Shown: positions 1-9,464 of the stretch, piece after piece
Numbering within the stretch: position 1 is the stretch's first letter
Layout: each line of letters begins with the position of its first letter
From: a bacterium
GTDB taxonomy: Bacteria; Krumholzibacteriota; Krumholzibacteriia; LZORAL124-64-63
Reading direction: 5' to 3'
Assembly (NCBI GenBank): GCA_024231905.1
Contig: JAAEQC010000061.1
Location: 1 to 60,673, forward strand
DNA length: 60,673 nucleotides
Position numbers and translations under genes: made by a program
The notes under the pieces: generated by a model
The model's database searches: none
What the model was told of the DNA's origin: nothing
Seen by the model: only the letters and a program-made list of their open reading frames with translations

Positions 1-2
1 AG

Positions 3-1103
3 TACATCTGCCCGCCGGTCCTGTTCTGGGACGACGCCGAGAGCGAGACTCGCGGCACCGACGAAGAGTGGGACGGTGCGTTCGAGAACCTGGGTCTGAT
101 CCTGGGTGTGCACTACGACAAGTACTACGCCATGGCCCCGACTTCGTCCATCGGTTCGGGCCTCGGCCGCCGAGCCAGCACGAACCAGCTGGGCTGGTAC
201 AACGAACTGCTCTACTCCACCGGTAGCATGACCACGACGACGATCTGTAACGGTGACTGGGATGACGGCGGTTCGGACGACATCACCCGTCTGGAGAACT
301 GGCTCGACCTGGGCGACAAGGACATGTTCCTGACCGGTAACGGACTGGCCTTTGATCTCAACGGCTCGGGTGCGTCGACCGTGGCATTCCTGACCAACCG
401 GATGGGTCTGACGTTCAACGCCCAGACGCACCGTGACCTGCTCGGCGGTCAGCTCGCTCCGCGCGTGCTCGCCGTCGCCGGCAACCCGGTGCTCAGCACG
501 ATCGACAGCTGGATCGCGTTCGGCGGCTGCCCGCAGCTGTTTGACTTCGATCTCGTGACCCCGAGCGGCAGCACGCGTCTGGCCGAGTTCGCCAACGCCT
601 CCGGCACCCCCGGCGGCTACCCGTACTCTGCCTTGACGTTGAACTCCCTCGGGTCGGGTTCCCGCGTGGTCACCCTGACTTCCGATCTCGCCTACGTGGA
701 GACGGATGCCAACGAAGGCGCCAAGGCCAATGCTACGCAGAGTGCCCGGGTGCGGATCCTGAAGGACGTCCTGGGTTACTTCGGCGTGTCGGACAACATC
801 GGTCTGGCCTCGGGCGTGACCCCGTTCGCGGGTAAGTTCGCTCTCGAGAACGCTCCGAACCCGTTCAACCCGATCACCGAGATCTCCTACACGATCAAGG
901 CTCCTGGCCACATGACGCTGAAGATCTTCAACGTCCGTGGCGAACTGGTTAAGACGCTGATCAATGGTCACGTCGAAGCCGACGGTGTTGTCGAGTGGGA
1001 CGGCACGAATGGCCAGGGTGGCAAGGTGTCCTCCGGCGTCTATTTCTATCAGGCAAAGATGGAAGGAGACGTCCAGGTCAGCAAGATGGCACTAGTGAAG
1101 TAG
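3..1103 (+). CDS. Secreted protein, 3' part only, FlgD-like Ig C-terminal domain
   Basis: The reading frame is open from the window edge, so the start and signal peptide lie outside. The visible part is a globular region with a run reading DWDDGGSDDITRLENWLD and LTGNGLAFDL, reminiscent of the flavodoxin-like modules found in large secreted proteins of this group. I do not recognise a catalytic domain. The last ~85 residues are a FlgD-like Ig domain: ENAPNPFNP, then LKIFNVRGELVKTL, SSGVYFYQA and a basic end VSKMALVK. In FCB-group bacteria such tails occur on exported, surface-bound or released proteins. The role as a sorting tail is family knowledge; the function of the rest is unknown. It converges with the S9 peptidase gene across two hairpins. 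Confidence 0.8.
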   Translation, partial: YICPPVLFWDDAESETRGTDEEWDGAFENLGLILGVHYDKYYAMAPTSSIGSGLGRRASTNQLGWYNELLYSTGSMTTTTICNGDWDDGGSDDITRLENWLDLGDKDMFLTGNGLAFDLNGSGASTVAFLTNRMGLTFNAQTHRDLLGGQLAPRVLAVAGNPVLSTIDSWIAFGGCPQLFDFDLVTPSGSTRLAEFANASGTPGGYPYSALTLNSLGSGSRVVTLTSDLAYVETDANEGAKANATQSARVRILKDVLGYFGVSDNIGLASGVTPFAGKFALENAPNPFNPITEISYTIKAPGHMTLKIFNVRGELVKTLINGHVEADGVVEWDGTNGQGGKVSSGVYFYQAKMEGDVQVSKMALVK

Positions 1104-1132
1104 GTTCCCCCCAACTTCGGTTAGGCGCCATC

Positions 1133-1162
1133 CGGGAGCGGCCTGTCGAGGGGCCGCTCCCG
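1133..1162 (+). terminator. Hairpin after the secreted-protein gene
   Basis: A perfect 11-bp stem CGGGAGCGGCC pairs with GGCCGCTCCCG around an 8-nt loop, about 30 nt after the stop codon. No clear T-run follows, so its efficiency is uncertain. Confidence 0.55.
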
Positions 1163-1220
1163 ATCCCGATCCCGGGCCCAGCGGCGACCGTCTTCGAGAC
1201 GGATGCAGGAGCCTGGTGAC

Positions 1221-1252
1221 GATGACGGCCTCCCTGTAGGGAGGCCGTCATC
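1221..1252. terminator. Bidirectional hairpin between convergent genes
   Basis: A perfect 14-bp stem GATGACGGCCTCCC pairs with its complement around a TGTA loop. It lies between the + strand secreted-protein gene and the stop of the - strand peptidase, so it could serve both. There is no long T-run on either side. Confidence 0.65.
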
Positions 1253-1279
1253 TTCCGTATCAACCAGTCTACCGTTCGG

Positions 1280-3334
1280 TCACTCGGTACCCGTAGGCGG
1301 CGCCTCCACCCCGCTCACGTCCACCGTGATCTCCTCCAACCGCTCCGCCGTCTCCGGCCTCACGTCCTCCTGGTAACGTCCGCCCAGGTGGCTGGCCAGG
1401 AACTTCTCCATGGCTACCGCCAGGGCCTTCCGGTTGTTCGGCGCCCTGAATCCGTGGCCCTCGTCGGGCGCCACGATGTACTCCACGGGCTTGTCCTTGG
1501 ACCGCAGGGAGACCACGATCTGGTCGCTCTCACGCTGCTTCACCCGCGGGTCGTTGGCCCCGTGGACCACCAGCAGCGGGCACTTGATGTCGTCGCTGTG
1601 GAAGAGGGGCGAGCGGGCGATGAGGTCCTGCCGGTCCGACTCCACCTCGGGGTTGCCCACGCGCGGGTACCAGGAGCCGGCCAGGAAGGGCTTCCAGTAC
1701 TCGGGGAAGCTCTCCACCAGGGTGATGAGGTTCGACGGGCCCACATAGGGCACGCCGCAGGCGAAGAGGTCGGGGGTGAAGGTGACGCCGGCCAGGGTGG
1801 CATAGCCGCCGTAACTACCGCCGAAGATGCCCACCTTGGCCGGGTCGGCGATGCCCTCGTCGACCAGATACTGCACGGCGTCGGTGATGTCGTGCTGCAT
1901 GGCGCCGATGCCCCACTCCTTGTTGCCGGCGTTCATGTAGTCCTTACCGTAGCCGGTGGAGCCCCGGTAGTTGACCTGCATGACCGCGTAGCCGCGGTTG
2001 GCCAGGAACTGGGCGTAGGGTTCGTAGCCCCATCGGTCGCGTGCCCAGGGGCCGCCGTGGATATACATGACCGTGGGCAGATTCTTGGCCTCGACGCCCT
2101 TGGGGGTCGTCACGTAGCCGTAGATGGTGCGGCCGTCGCGGGCCGTGTAGCGCACAGGCTTCATGGGCGACAGGTGCTCGCTGGGCAGTTCGGGCCGCGA
2201 GCGGTACTGCAAGGTCGCCGTGCCGGTGGCCGCGTCGTACAGGTACACCGAGCCCGGGTCCACGTCGCTGGATACGGAGACCAGCATCTTGGACATGTCG
2301 CGGGCCATGCTGTTGACCCCGATCTCGCCGTCGGGCAGGGCCGCCTGCAGGCCTTCCCACAGCTTGGCGCCCTCGTCGGTCTTGGGATAGACGCGCACAC
2401 GATCGCCCACGTACACCGTGGCCAGGAGCTCGTCCGTCTCCGGGTGGAAGAAGGCGCCGCCGAAGTCCACCTGGTTCTCGGGATCCTTCTCCACCAGCGT
2501 CCACTCGCCGGTCTCCACGTCCAGCAGCATGAGCTCGGCCAGATCGCGATCGTCGCCCATGTCGGTGGAGACGTAGCAGCGTTTGCGGTCCGTGTGGAAG
2601 GAACGGGGCGTGATGTCCTCGGCGAAGGTGCACATGGTGATGCGTTCGAGCCCCTGCAGTTCCACCCGCAGCAGTTCGGTGCTGCCTTCGGGGGTCTGGC
2701 GGTAGGCCATGCGGAGCTGTCCGTCCATGTCGAAGATCCAGGCGCCCACGTCGTCCGTATTCTCGCGCATGAGGACACGTTCGCCGGTGGGGATGTCCAC
2801 CTTGTAGATGTCGTGGAAGCGGGGGTCGCGGTCGTTCATGCCGACGATGATCAGGTCCGGATCGTTCTTGGGCACCGAGTAGATCTGGGCCCGGACGCCG
2901 TCCACGGGGGTCAGGTTGCGCGCCACCGGGACGTCCTTGTCGGCCAGTTCGCCGGCCGGGTCCACGGCCCACACGTGGAAGTTCTCGTCGCCGTCCTTGT
3001 CCTGGACGTAGAGCAGGTACTGGCTGTCACGGCTCCAGAAGTAGCCAGGCACCGGGCGCTGGTCGGCGGTCACGGGCTTGGCCGCCTCGAAGGGCTCGTC
3101 GGCCGCCTTCACCCAGATGTTGCGGGCGCCCTCGTAGGGCTTCATGAAGCTCATCCACTTGCCGTCGGGGGAGAGCTGGGACCCGGAGATCTCCGGGTCG
3201 CCGAAGAAGAGCTCGCGATCGAGCAGGGGGGCTGGGTCCATGGCGATCTCGGCCTCCTCCTGGGCGCTGCCGCCGCAGCCGGCCGCCAGGGGCAGGGCCA
3301 GGACGGCCAGGGCGATCCAACACGTTCGTTTCAT
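1280..3334 (-). CDS. S9 family prolyl oligopeptidase-type peptidase, lipoprotein
   Basis: Serine peptidase of the prolyl-oligopeptidase/acylaminoacyl-peptidase family, 684 aa, a usual length. The N-terminus is a lipoprotein signal ([20 protein letters not shown]), so the enzyme should be tethered by a lipidated Cys in the envelope. Residues ~40-400 form the beta-propeller that restricts substrates to peptides, with blades containing [17 protein letters not shown] and SRDSQ-type repeats. The C-terminal alpha/beta-hydrolase carries the triad: Ser507 in GGSYGG, Asp595 in HGANDPR and His627 in DEGHGF. The family cleaves oligopeptides, often in peptide scavenging; the exact specificity cannot be read. 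It stands alone, with the NTF2-like gene ~80 bp upstream on the same strand. Confidence 0.93.
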   Translation of the reverse strand: MKRTCWIALAVLALPLAAGCGGSAQEEAEIAMDPAPLLDRELFFGDPEISGSQLSPDGKWMSFMKPYEGARNIWVKAADEPFEAAKPVTADQRPVPGYFWSRDSQYLLYVQDKDGDENFHVWAVDPAGELADKDVPVARNLTPVDGVRAQIYSVPKNDPDLIIVGMNDRDPRFHDIYKVDIPTGERVLMRENTDDVGAWIFDMDGQLRMAYRQTPEGSTELLRVELQGLERITMCTFAEDITPRSFHTDRKRCYVSTDMGDDRDLAELMLLDVETGEWTLVEKDPENQVDFGGAFFHPETDELLATVYVGDRVRVYPKTDEGAKLWEGLQAALPDGEIGVNSMARDMSKMLVSVSSDVDPGSVYLYDAATGTATLQYRSRPELPSEHLSPMKPVRYTARDGRTIYGYVTTPKGVEAKNLPTVMYIHGGPWARDRWGYEPYAQFLANRGYAVMQVNYRGSTGYGKDYMNAGNKEWGIGAMQHDITDAVQYLVDEGIADPAKVGIFGGSYGGYATLAGVTFTPDLFACGVPYVGPSNLITLVESFPEYWKPFLAGSWYPRVGNPEVESDRQDLIARSPLFHSDDIKCPLLVVHGANDPRVKQRESDQIVVSLRSKDKPVEYIVAPDEGHGFRAPNNRKALAVAMEKFLASHLGGRYQEDVRPETAERLEEITVDVSGVEAPPTGTE

Positions 3335-3415
3335 GTTCAGGCTCCTTGGCAGGGGGGTGGGTTCCGGTTTCGCATTACGCAGCCGGAAAAAAATGGTTCG
3401 GTCGGTCGCTCTGGT

Positions 3416-3898
3416 TCAGGGTTCGACGGTGACCGGTGAGAAATGCTCGTGCACGATCTTCCAGTCGCCCTCCTGCTTCACGAAGACGAAGGTAGCCCGC
3501 TCCTTGCCCTTCAGGGTCTCACCGCCGAAGGCTGCCTCGTAGGGGATGACGAAGGCGGCCACGGCCGTCGCGCCGAACACGTCGACCCTGAGATTCTCGA
3601 TCTCGTACACGAAGTCCTTGGCCTGGCTCCAGAATTCCGTCTCATAGGCGACGGTCTCCGTATAGCCGATGATATCCGCGGCGCCGTCCACCCACTTGGA
3701 GAACTTGCCACTGTCCAGGTGGTGGGCCGCGAGTTGCTCGACGTCGTTGTCGCGGCAAGCCTGCCAGACCTCGTGCACACGTTGCTTCACCGCCGCTTGT
3801 TCCTCGGGATAGAGGTCGGTCAACGGGTCACCCGCCACCGCGACTCCGCCCGTCCAAAGGATCCCCCCCATGGCGATGATCCACACGATTCTCCGCAT
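3416..3898 (-). CDS. Secreted NTF2/SnoaL-like protein
   Basis: 160 aa with a cleavable signal peptide (MRRIVWIIAMGGILWTGG, then VAVAGD). The mature part has the length and layout of the NTF2/SnoaL fold: an opening helix EEQAAVKQRVHEVWQACRDN, a central strand block with AAVAAFVIPYEA and a closing beta hairpin ERATFVFVKQEGDWKIVHEH. SnoaL-like proteins serve as small-molecule binding pockets, isomerases or accessory domains; no catalytic residue set is recognisable. The start is supported by AAGGAAA seven nt upstream of the ATG. It is on the same strand as the K+ channel upstream and the S9 peptidase downstream, but spacing does not force an operon. Confidence 0.75.
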   Translation of the reverse strand: MRRIVWIIAMGGILWTGGVAVAGDPLTDLYPEEQAAVKQRVHEVWQACRDNDVEQLAAHHLDSGKFSKWVDGAADIIGYTETVAYETEFWSQAKDFVYEIENLRVDVFGATAVAAFVIPYEAAFGGETLKGKERATFVFVKQEGDWKIVHEHFSPVTVEP

Positions 3899-3925
3899 GA
3901 CGCGTTTCCTTTCGGGATATGCTGT

Positions 3926-4756
3926 CTACAGGCGCGACCCGCAGGCCTTGCAGTACACGGCGTCGTGATCGTGACCCTCGCTGGCGCACTCGGGGCACAC
4001 CTGGGTGCTCACCGGGAGCCCGCGGGCGTGGGCCATCTCCGTCATCACGATGCCCGTGGGTACGGCGATGATGGTGAAGCCGATGACCATGACCACCGCC
4101 GCGATAGCCTGGCCCAGGGCCGTGCCGGGCGAGATGTCGCCATAGCCAACGGTCGTCATGGTGACGACGGCCCAGTAGATGCTGCGCGGGATGCTCGTGA
4201 AGCCGTTGGCCTCCCCCTCCACGAGATACATGATCGAACCGAAAACCACCACCAGGGCCACCACCGTGGCGAAGAAGACGGAGATGCGGTGACCGCTGGC
4301 CCGGAGAGCGCGAGCCATGATGTTGGCCTCGTCCAGATACTGCACCAGCTTCAGCACCCGGAAGATGCGCAGCACCCTGAGGATGCGGATCACCACCAGG
4401 TAGTGGGTGCCGGGGAAGAGCAGGCTGAGGTAGGTGGGCACGATGGCCAGCAGGTCGACCATGCCGAAGAAGCTCGTGGCATAGCGCAGGGGCTTGCCGA
4501 TGCACCAAAGCCGCAAGAGGTACTCGATGGTGAAGAGAATGGTGAAAGCCCACTCGACCACCGTCAGCAGACGGCCGTGGGCCAACCGGATCGCCGTCAC
4601 GCTGTCGAGCATGACCGCCAACACGCTGATCAGGATGCTCCAGATCAGGGCCAGATCGAAGAAACGGCCCGCGCGCGTGTCGGCCTCGAATATGATCTCG
4701 TGCAGCCGCGCGCGGACCGGATTCCGGGGTTTCTGCTTCTGGACGGGAGCGCTCAT
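3926..4756 (-). CDS. Voltage-gated potassium channel with C-terminal zinc ribbon
   Basis: 276 aa, six transmembrane segments plus pore loop. S1 to S3 lie in residues ~35-150. S4 reads RILRVLRIFRVLKLVQYLDE, with arginines or lysines every third residue, the voltage-sensor pattern. The pore loop TMTTVGYGDISPGT contains the K+ selectivity filter TVGYGD, followed by S6 ending VPTGIVMTEM. The family forms tetrameric K+ channels in the inner membrane. The C-terminal ~25 residues hold CPEC and CKAC about 14 residues apart, a rubredoxin-like zinc ribbon on the cytoplasmic side. No strong ribosome-binding site precedes the ATG. Which signal gates it besides voltage is unknown. Confidence 0.93.
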   Translation of the reverse strand: MSAPVQKQKPRNPVRARLHEIIFEADTRAGRFFDLALIWSILISVLAVMLDSVTAIRLAHGRLLTVVEWAFTILFTIEYLLRLWCIGKPLRYATSFFGMVDLLAIVPTYLSLLFPGTHYLVVIRILRVLRIFRVLKLVQYLDEANIMARALRASGHRISVFFATVVALVVVFGSIMYLVEGEANGFTSIPRSIYWAVVTMTTVGYGDISPGTALGQAIAAVVMVIGFTIIAVPTGIVMTEMAHARGLPVSTQVCPECASEGHDHDAVYCKACGSRL

Positions 4757-4800
4757 GGCGGCATCATAGACGACCCAGCCTGGCGCGTCGAGCCGTCAGG

Positions 4801-5895
4801 TCAGCGCACCATCGTCATGCGGCGGGACACCACGGCGTCTCCCGCCCTGAGCCGGTACAGGTACACCCCCGCCGCCACCGCGCGGCCCCGATCATCGCAC
4901 CCGTCCCAGCGGATCTCCCCCGAACCGGCCGGGCTTCGCTCCCCCACCACGAGCGTACGCACCAGCCGTCCCGCAAGATCATGCACTCGCAGGTCGATCG
5001 GCCCGGCCGCGTCCAGTTCCCAGCCAATGATCGTGGCAGGGTTGAAGGGGTTGGGGGCGTTCTGGCGAAGGACCGGTCCCCTGGTGATCGGCGTCTCCGG
5101 CGCCGCGGCCAACCCGCCGGCGAAGACCCCCGAGTCGGACACCCAGGTCATCGGTGCGTTCGCGACAAAGGACGTGACCCGCAGCCCCCCGTCGAACGAG
5201 ACATCCCCGTCACCGGTCACCCAGTTGCCATCACCGAGGTTGAGCTCGACCGACCAGGCCCGAGTGTCGTAGAAGCCCGCCAGCAAGGTGTGGTTGCGCT
5301 CGGTCAAATGGGGGAAGGTCGTCCCCGGTGCGACGATCTCCTGGACCAGGACCCACGATTCGTCGACCGGAACGGTGGTCGCCACGTCGATACCGGATTC
5401 GAGCAGGCCCGTATCGTAGATTTCGCCGCCGAAGGTGACGTAGCAGCGGCAACGGGCGCCGGCGCCGACGGTGGAACTCACGCTGCCGACGGTGCGCCCC
5501 CGCAGGGTGGCGTAGAGCCCGTCGGGATAGGTCCCGGCCGGGATGGTGAAAACGATGCGATCGGAAAAGACGGCGTCGGGCATGATCCCTGTGCCCGTGG
5601 CGAAGCGGTTCGCATCCCACTCCACCCCGTGGCCGTGGGCCGCCACGTCCACCGCGCCCGCGAATATATCGACCGTGAAGCTGGTGCTGCCGTAGTTCCC
5701 GTAGCTGCCAGTCTTGGTATAGGAACCACCAATGTACGTCTGGCTCATGAGTGTCTGATCGTCCTCGTAGGGGATTCCGTCCGAGTACGTCGCGGAAGCA
5801 TGGTATTCGGCGGAGACCCAGTAGGCGGCGGAAACAGGCAAAACGTCGAACAACAACACGATGCTAGCGACGAGTGCGACACGAAGGGCATTCAT
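4801..5895 (-). CDS. Secreted protein with FlgD-like Ig C-terminal domain
   Basis: 364 aa. I chose the ATG at 5895 because GGGGGA precedes it and because it begins directly with the signal peptide MNALRVALVASIVLLFDVLP ending VSAAY; an in-frame ATG 19 codons earlier adds a non-signal leader. The central ~240 residues are rich in beta strands, Tyr and Thr, and are not recognised. The tail has the FlgD-like signature: LRQNAPNPFNPATIIGW, LRVHDLAGRLVRTLV, GRAVAAGVYLYRL and a basic end SRRMTMVR. It is probably exported and surface-exposed. Its divergent neighbour is the RNA helicase. Confidence 0.8.
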   Translation of the reverse strand: MNALRVALVASIVLLFDVLPVSAAYWVSAEYHASATYSDGIPYEDDQTLMSQTYIGGSYTKTGSYGNYGSTSFTVDIFAGAVDVAAHGHGVEWDANRFATGTGIMPDAVFSDRIVFTIPAGTYPDGLYATLRGRTVGSVSSTVGAGARCRCYVTFGGEIYDTGLLESGIDVATTVPVDESWVLVQEIVAPGTTFPHLTERNHTLLAGFYDTRAWSVELNLGDGNWVTGDGDVSFDGGLRVTSFVANAPMTWVSDSGVFAGGLAAAPETPITRGPVLRQNAPNPFNPATIIGWELDAAGPIDLRVHDLAGRLVRTLVVGERSPAGSGEIRWDGCDDRGRAVAAGVYLYRLRAGDAVVSRRMTMVR

Positions 5896-6061
5896 GGTTC
5901 CCCCATCCTCTCCGGCCCCGCCGCACCTGCGCGTGCTGCGCGTGGTGTCCACGCCGAAACCTGGGCGGCGCCGGAAGGAAGGACCGCCTATTCCCGGAAC
6001 GCGACCGGTGGACCGGAATCACGGTCGCCGTAGTCGACGACCGCCGGAAATCACCGAAATA

Positions 6062-6090
6062 TTGCTGTTTCGGGGTCTCACACCTATCTT
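6062..6090 (+). promoter_or_regulatory. Predicted sigma-70-type promoter for the DEAD-box helicase
   Basis: TTGCTG (-35) and TATCTT (-10) are separated by exactly 17 bp in a locally AT-rich stretch of the 340-bp gap between divergent genes. A start near 6097 would leave a ~140-nt leader before the helicase, a length often seen for autoregulated or cold-responsive helicase mRNAs. I see nothing else clear in this gap. Confidence 0.45.
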
Positions 6091-6235
6091 GCAACCGTCA
6101 AAGCAATTGAAAACCGACGCGCGGGACACGCCCGCATCAAACCGCGATTTCCTGCATGCCTCTCGGTTCCTGACTTTTCCGAGCTCAACCCGAGACCCAG
6201 CTGCCGTAGATCCCGGGTCACCGAAACAGGAACCC

Positions 6236-7465
6236 ATGCCGACACCCAGTTTCCAGGACTTCCAGCTGAGCCAGCCGATCCTGAAGGCGCTCGAGGAGCG
6301 CGGGTACGAAGAGCCCACCCCCATCCAGGCCGAAGCCATCCCCCTGGTGACCGCCGGCCACGATGTCATCGGCACCGCCCAGACCGGCACCGGCAAGACG
6401 GCGGCCTTCGCCCTGCCCATCATCGAGAGCCTGGCCAACGGCCGTCCGAGCCGCACCCCTCGCGCCCTGGTGCTCACGCCCACCCGCGAGTTGGCCCTCC
6501 AGATCGAAGGCGACGTGGCCGCCTACGCCAAACACTTGCCCCTGACCACTTGCGTGCTGCTGGGCGGCGTGCCCCTGGACCCGCAGATCCGCCGCCTGAA
6601 GAGTGGCGTCGACTTTCTCATCGCCACCCCCGGCCGCCTGCTCGACCTGGTGCGCCAGCGCTACGCCGTCCTGGGCGACGTGAAGTTCTTCGTGCTGGAC
6701 GAGGCCGACCGCATGCTCGACATGGGCTTCGTCCACGACGTCCGCCTGGTGGTGGACGAATTACCCAAGGCACGGCAAGGGCTGCTCTTCTCGGCCACCA
6801 TGTCGGCGGCCGTGCGCAGTCTGGCCTCGACCATGCTGACCGACCCCCAGAGCGTGTCCGTGGCGCCCCCTGCCTCGGTGGCCGACAACATCGACCAGCG
6901 CGTCATGTACGTGGACAAGGGCGACAAGAAGCGCCTGTTGGAGCACCTCGTACGCGAGGAAGTCACCGGCCGCACCCTCGTCTTCACCCGTACCAAGGAC
7001 ATGGCCGCCCAAGTGGCGCGCCATCTCAAGAACAAGGGCATCCGCGCCGACGCCATCCATTCCAACAAGAACCAGCGCCAGCGCGAACGCACCCTCGAGG
7101 CCTTCTCCAAGGGCCGCCTGCGCGTACTCGTGGCCACGGACATCGTGGCCCGCGGCATCGACGTGAAGGACATCTCCCACGTCATCAACTACGAGCTCCC
7201 GGACGATCCCGAGGCCTACATCCACCGCATCGGGCGCACGGCCCGGGCGGGGCATTCCGGCGTCGCGGTGGCCCTATGCGACCTGTCCGAGGTCTCCCAG
7301 CTGCGCTACGTCGAACGGCTCACGGGCATCCCCCTGAACGTGGACGAGGACCAGCCCTTCCACGACGCCGGCATCGCCGCCTGCCGCACGGCCGCCGACC
7401 GGGCCGCCCGCATCCGCTCGCGGGCGGGGCGCGGACGCGGGTCCGGCTCCAAGTGGGCGCGCTAG
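6236..7465 (+). CDS. DEAD-box ATP-dependent RNA helicase (RhlE-like)
   Basis: 409 aa from the ATG at 6236, chosen because the Q-motif region (FQDFQLSQPILKALEERGY, PTPIQ) starts right after it and AGGA lies upstream; the frame stays open further 5' but that part is not helicase-like. Motifs in order: AQTGTGKT (Walker A), PTRELA, TPGRLLD, LDEADRMLDMGF (DEAD), SATMS, VFTRTK, ATDIVARGIDV and HRIGRTARAG. These are the complete set for ATP-driven RNA strand separation. The short Gly/Arg-rich C-terminus resembles RhlE-type enzymes, which act in ribosome assembly and RNA decay. A hairpin follows the stop. Confidence 0.95.
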   Translation: MPTPSFQDFQLSQPILKALEERGYEEPTPIQAEAIPLVTAGHDVIGTAQTGTGKTAAFALPIIESLANGRPSRTPRALVLTPTRELALQIEGDVAAYAKHLPLTTCVLLGGVPLDPQIRRLKSGVDFLIATPGRLLDLVRQRYAVLGDVKFFVLDEADRMLDMGFVHDVRLVVDELPKARQGLLFSATMSAAVRSLASTMLTDPQSVSVAPPASVADNIDQRVMYVDKGDKKRLLEHLVREEVTGRTLVFTRTKDMAAQVARHLKNKGIRADAIHSNKNQRQRERTLEAFSKGRLRVLVATDIVARGIDVKDISHVINYELPDDPEAYIHRIGRTARAGHSGVAVALCDLSEVSQLRYVERLTGIPLNVDEDQPFHDAGIAACRTAADRAARIRSRAGRGRGSGSKWAR

Positions 7466-7489
7466 ACCCGTTTCCCCTTTGATACTCCC

Positions 7490-7512
7490 GGGCTCGCCGA
7501 TCCGGCGGGCCC
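7490..7512 (+). terminator. Hairpin after the helicase
   Basis: GGGCTCGCCG pairs with CGGCGGGCCC around a 3-nt loop (one wobble pair), 25 nt after the stop, followed by TTCGTTGG. It is a plausible intrinsic terminator without a strict T-run. Confidence 0.45.
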
Positions 7513-7569
7513 TTCGTTGGTCCTCCCGAGCAGGTCCTTGTCGGATCTCCCGGGACTCCGCGCTCCCCG

Positions 7570-7597
7570 TGGACATTTCCCGAGTGCCCGCTATACT
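7570..7597 (+). promoter_or_regulatory. Predicted sigma-70-type promoter of the glycosyltransferase/AsmA operon
   Basis: TGGACA (five of six to TTGACA) and TATACT are separated by 16 bp, ~60 bp before the first ATG of the three-gene operon and after the helicase terminator. Confidence 0.55.
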
Positions 7598-7655
7598 CCG
7601 TGCATAGGTCGGTGGCGGGCGGCGAATACGCGGCACGATCCTAGAGAACACCGCT

Positions 7656-9464
7656 ATGTCCAGACGTTATGCTATTCCCGGGATTCCTGGACAGGTAGCC
7701 TTCGGCGCCAATGCCCGCATCTGGATTGTCGCCGCTGTCGCCGTCATCGTGCGGCTGCTCTACGTGATCGACGCCGCCGACGATCCGGCGGCCTTCGTTC
7801 CCCTGGTCGACGCCGGCACCTACCATGGCCTGGCCGTCGGTCTCGCCGATGAAGGCCGCCTGGACGAGAGCTTTCTCTGGCAATCGACGTTCTATCCGTT
7901 CTTCCTTTCGGCCGTATACAAGGTGGCGGGTGCATCCATCCTGGCGGCGAAGGTCATACAGATCCTCCTAGCCGGGATCACCTGTCTGCTCACGGTGCGG
8001 CTCGGTCGTCGGCTCTTCGGTGATACTGCCGGCCTCATGGCCGGACTCGTCGTGGCGTTCCATGGTCCCTTGATCTTCTTCGACGTCCAGTTGCTGGCTA
8101 CCGGCTGGGCTACTTTCTGGAGCGTGGCCCTGGCCACCCTGGCGGTGGACCTGGCCGACCGGCCCCGCATCCGGACGGGCCTGCTGCTCGGTGGCGCCGC
8201 CGCTCTGGCCGTTCTCACTCGTCCGTCCTTCGTGCCGGTGGCGATCGCCCTCGTCGCGTGGTTGGCCTGGGAAATCCGTCGCCTCCCGGACCGTCGGCCC
8301 GGCTGGCTCAGCCTCGCCGCTGCTGTCCTGGCCTGCGGACTCGTGCTCGCCCCCTACGCCCTGGCCATGCGGGCGGCCACCGGGCATGCCGGTGTCGTCC
8401 CGCCCTCCGGCGGGATCAATCTCCACATCGGGAACAATCCTGACTACGCCCGTACCATCAACTTCCGACCGGGCTTCGGTTGGGAGAAACTCCTGGCCGA
8501 ACCGCAGATCCATGGCCATGCGCCGGACCCCTGGAGCGGTCAGCCCTGGTTCATTGGCCAGGTCCGGAGTTTCGCGCGGGAACACCCGGGCACCGCCGCC
8601 GGACTGCTCGGCCGCAAGGCGGCACAACTGGTCTCGTCCCGTGAACTGTCGCGCACCTTCGACGTCTATCTGCACCGCGAGTGGTCTGCGCTGTTGAGCA
8701 CTGCCTTGTTCAAGCTCGGACCCTGGGGCTTCCCTTGCGGCCTGCTGCTGCCGCTGGCGGCCGTCGGTTTGTTGCGCAACGGGACTCGCGGTGCGGGATC
8801 CATGCTCGTCATCCTGGGCGTCCTCGGCGCCTCCCTCGTGCTGGTCTTTGTCACGGCCCGGTACCGTGCGCCTCTCGTGCCTCTGCTCGCCATCCTCGCC
8901 GGCCACGGTGTCGTCACGGTGTGGCGCATGGTGCGCGGGCGCGAGACGCGGCGCCTTGCCGTGGCGGCGGCCCTGGTCCTGGCGACAGTGGTGATAGGCA
9001 CCGCCCCGGGTCCCTTCGCCCAGGAGGATGTGGACCTGACGGCGGAGCTGCATTTCGGCGTGGGTTGGAACCGGTACCGCCAGGAGGACTGGGTCGAGGC
9101 GGTTCGGCATCTGCAACGCGCCGTCGAGCTGGACCCGGCGTTGCCCGCCGCCCACAACTTCCTGGGCATCGCCCTGGTCCGCCTGGACGAACCGGAGGAG
9201 GCTGTCCGGCACTTCGAAACGGCCGTCCGTCTGAAACCCGGCTACGCCGAGGCGGTGAACAACCTGCGGGTGGGACGGACCCGTTTGGCCGACACGCTGA
9301 TGCGCCGGGCCGAGACCCTGGCGCAGGCGGGCCGTTACGAGGAGGCGGCCGACGCCGCGAAGCAGGCCCGGGACCTGGCGACGACGACGAGACGACCGGA
9401 CCTGGTGAACCGCATCACCCACATGCTGCAGGCGTACCGGGAGGATCGACCGTGGCAGCCTTGA
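7656..9464 (+). CDS. GT-C membrane glycosyltransferase fused to TPR repeats
   Basis: 602 aa. Residues ~20-450 hold about ten hydrophobic segments in the GT39/GT83-like (ArnT/PMT-type) arrangement: an acidic motif after the first membrane segment (PLVDAGTYHGLA), a second at STFYPFFLSAVY, and late periplasmic elements NLHIGNNPDY and SRELSRTFDVYLHREW. GT-C enzymes use lipid-phosphate sugar donors on the outer face of the inner membrane. Residues ~460-600 form two to three TPRs (HLQRAVELDPALPAAHNFLG and a second copy), a protein-docking module. It is paralogous to the protein at 22084 and starts the operon with the next two genes. Donor and acceptor cannot be deduced. Confidence 0.8.
   Translation: MSRRYAIPGIPGQVAFGANARIWIVAAVAVIVRLLYVIDAADDPAAFVPLVDAGTYHGLAVGLADEGRLDESFLWQSTFYPFFLSAVYKVAGASILAAKVIQILLAGITCLLTVRLGRRLFGDTAGLMAGLVVAFHGPLIFFDVQLLATGWATFWSVALATLAVDLADRPRIRTGLLLGGAAALAVLTRPSFVPVAIALVAWLAWEIRRLPDRRPGWLSLAAAVLACGLVLAPYALAMRAATGHAGVVPPSGGINLHIGNNPDYARTINFRPGFGWEKLLAEPQIHGHAPDPWSGQPWFIGQVRSFAREHPGTAAGLLGRKAAQLVSSRELSRTFDVYLHREWSALLSTALFKLGPWGFPCGLLLPLAAVGLLRNGTRGAGSMLVILGVLGASLVLVFVTARYRAPLVPLLAILAGHGVVTVWRMVRGRETRRLAVAAALVLATVVIGTAPGPFAQEDVDLTAELHFGVGWNRYRQEDWVEAVRHLQRAVELDPALPAAHNFLGIALVRLDEPEEAVRHFETAVRLKPGYAEAVNNLRVGRTRLADTLMRRAETLAQAGRYEEAADAAKQARDLATTTRRPDLVNRITHMLQAYREDRPWQP

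Noticed and set aside
1388..3439. 683-codon open frame on the + strand opposite the S9 peptidase
   Set aside because: It is the antisense of a gene with a complete catalytic triad. Its product is rich in His, Gly, Val and Arg, as expected from GC-rich antisense DNA, and it has no ribosome-binding site or domain.
8681..9451. Upstream extension of the second GT-C gene
   Set aside because: It is the shadow of the TPR part of the first gene. Composition is Pro/Arg/Gly-rich, and a GTG with a good ribosome-binding site exists at 9452.
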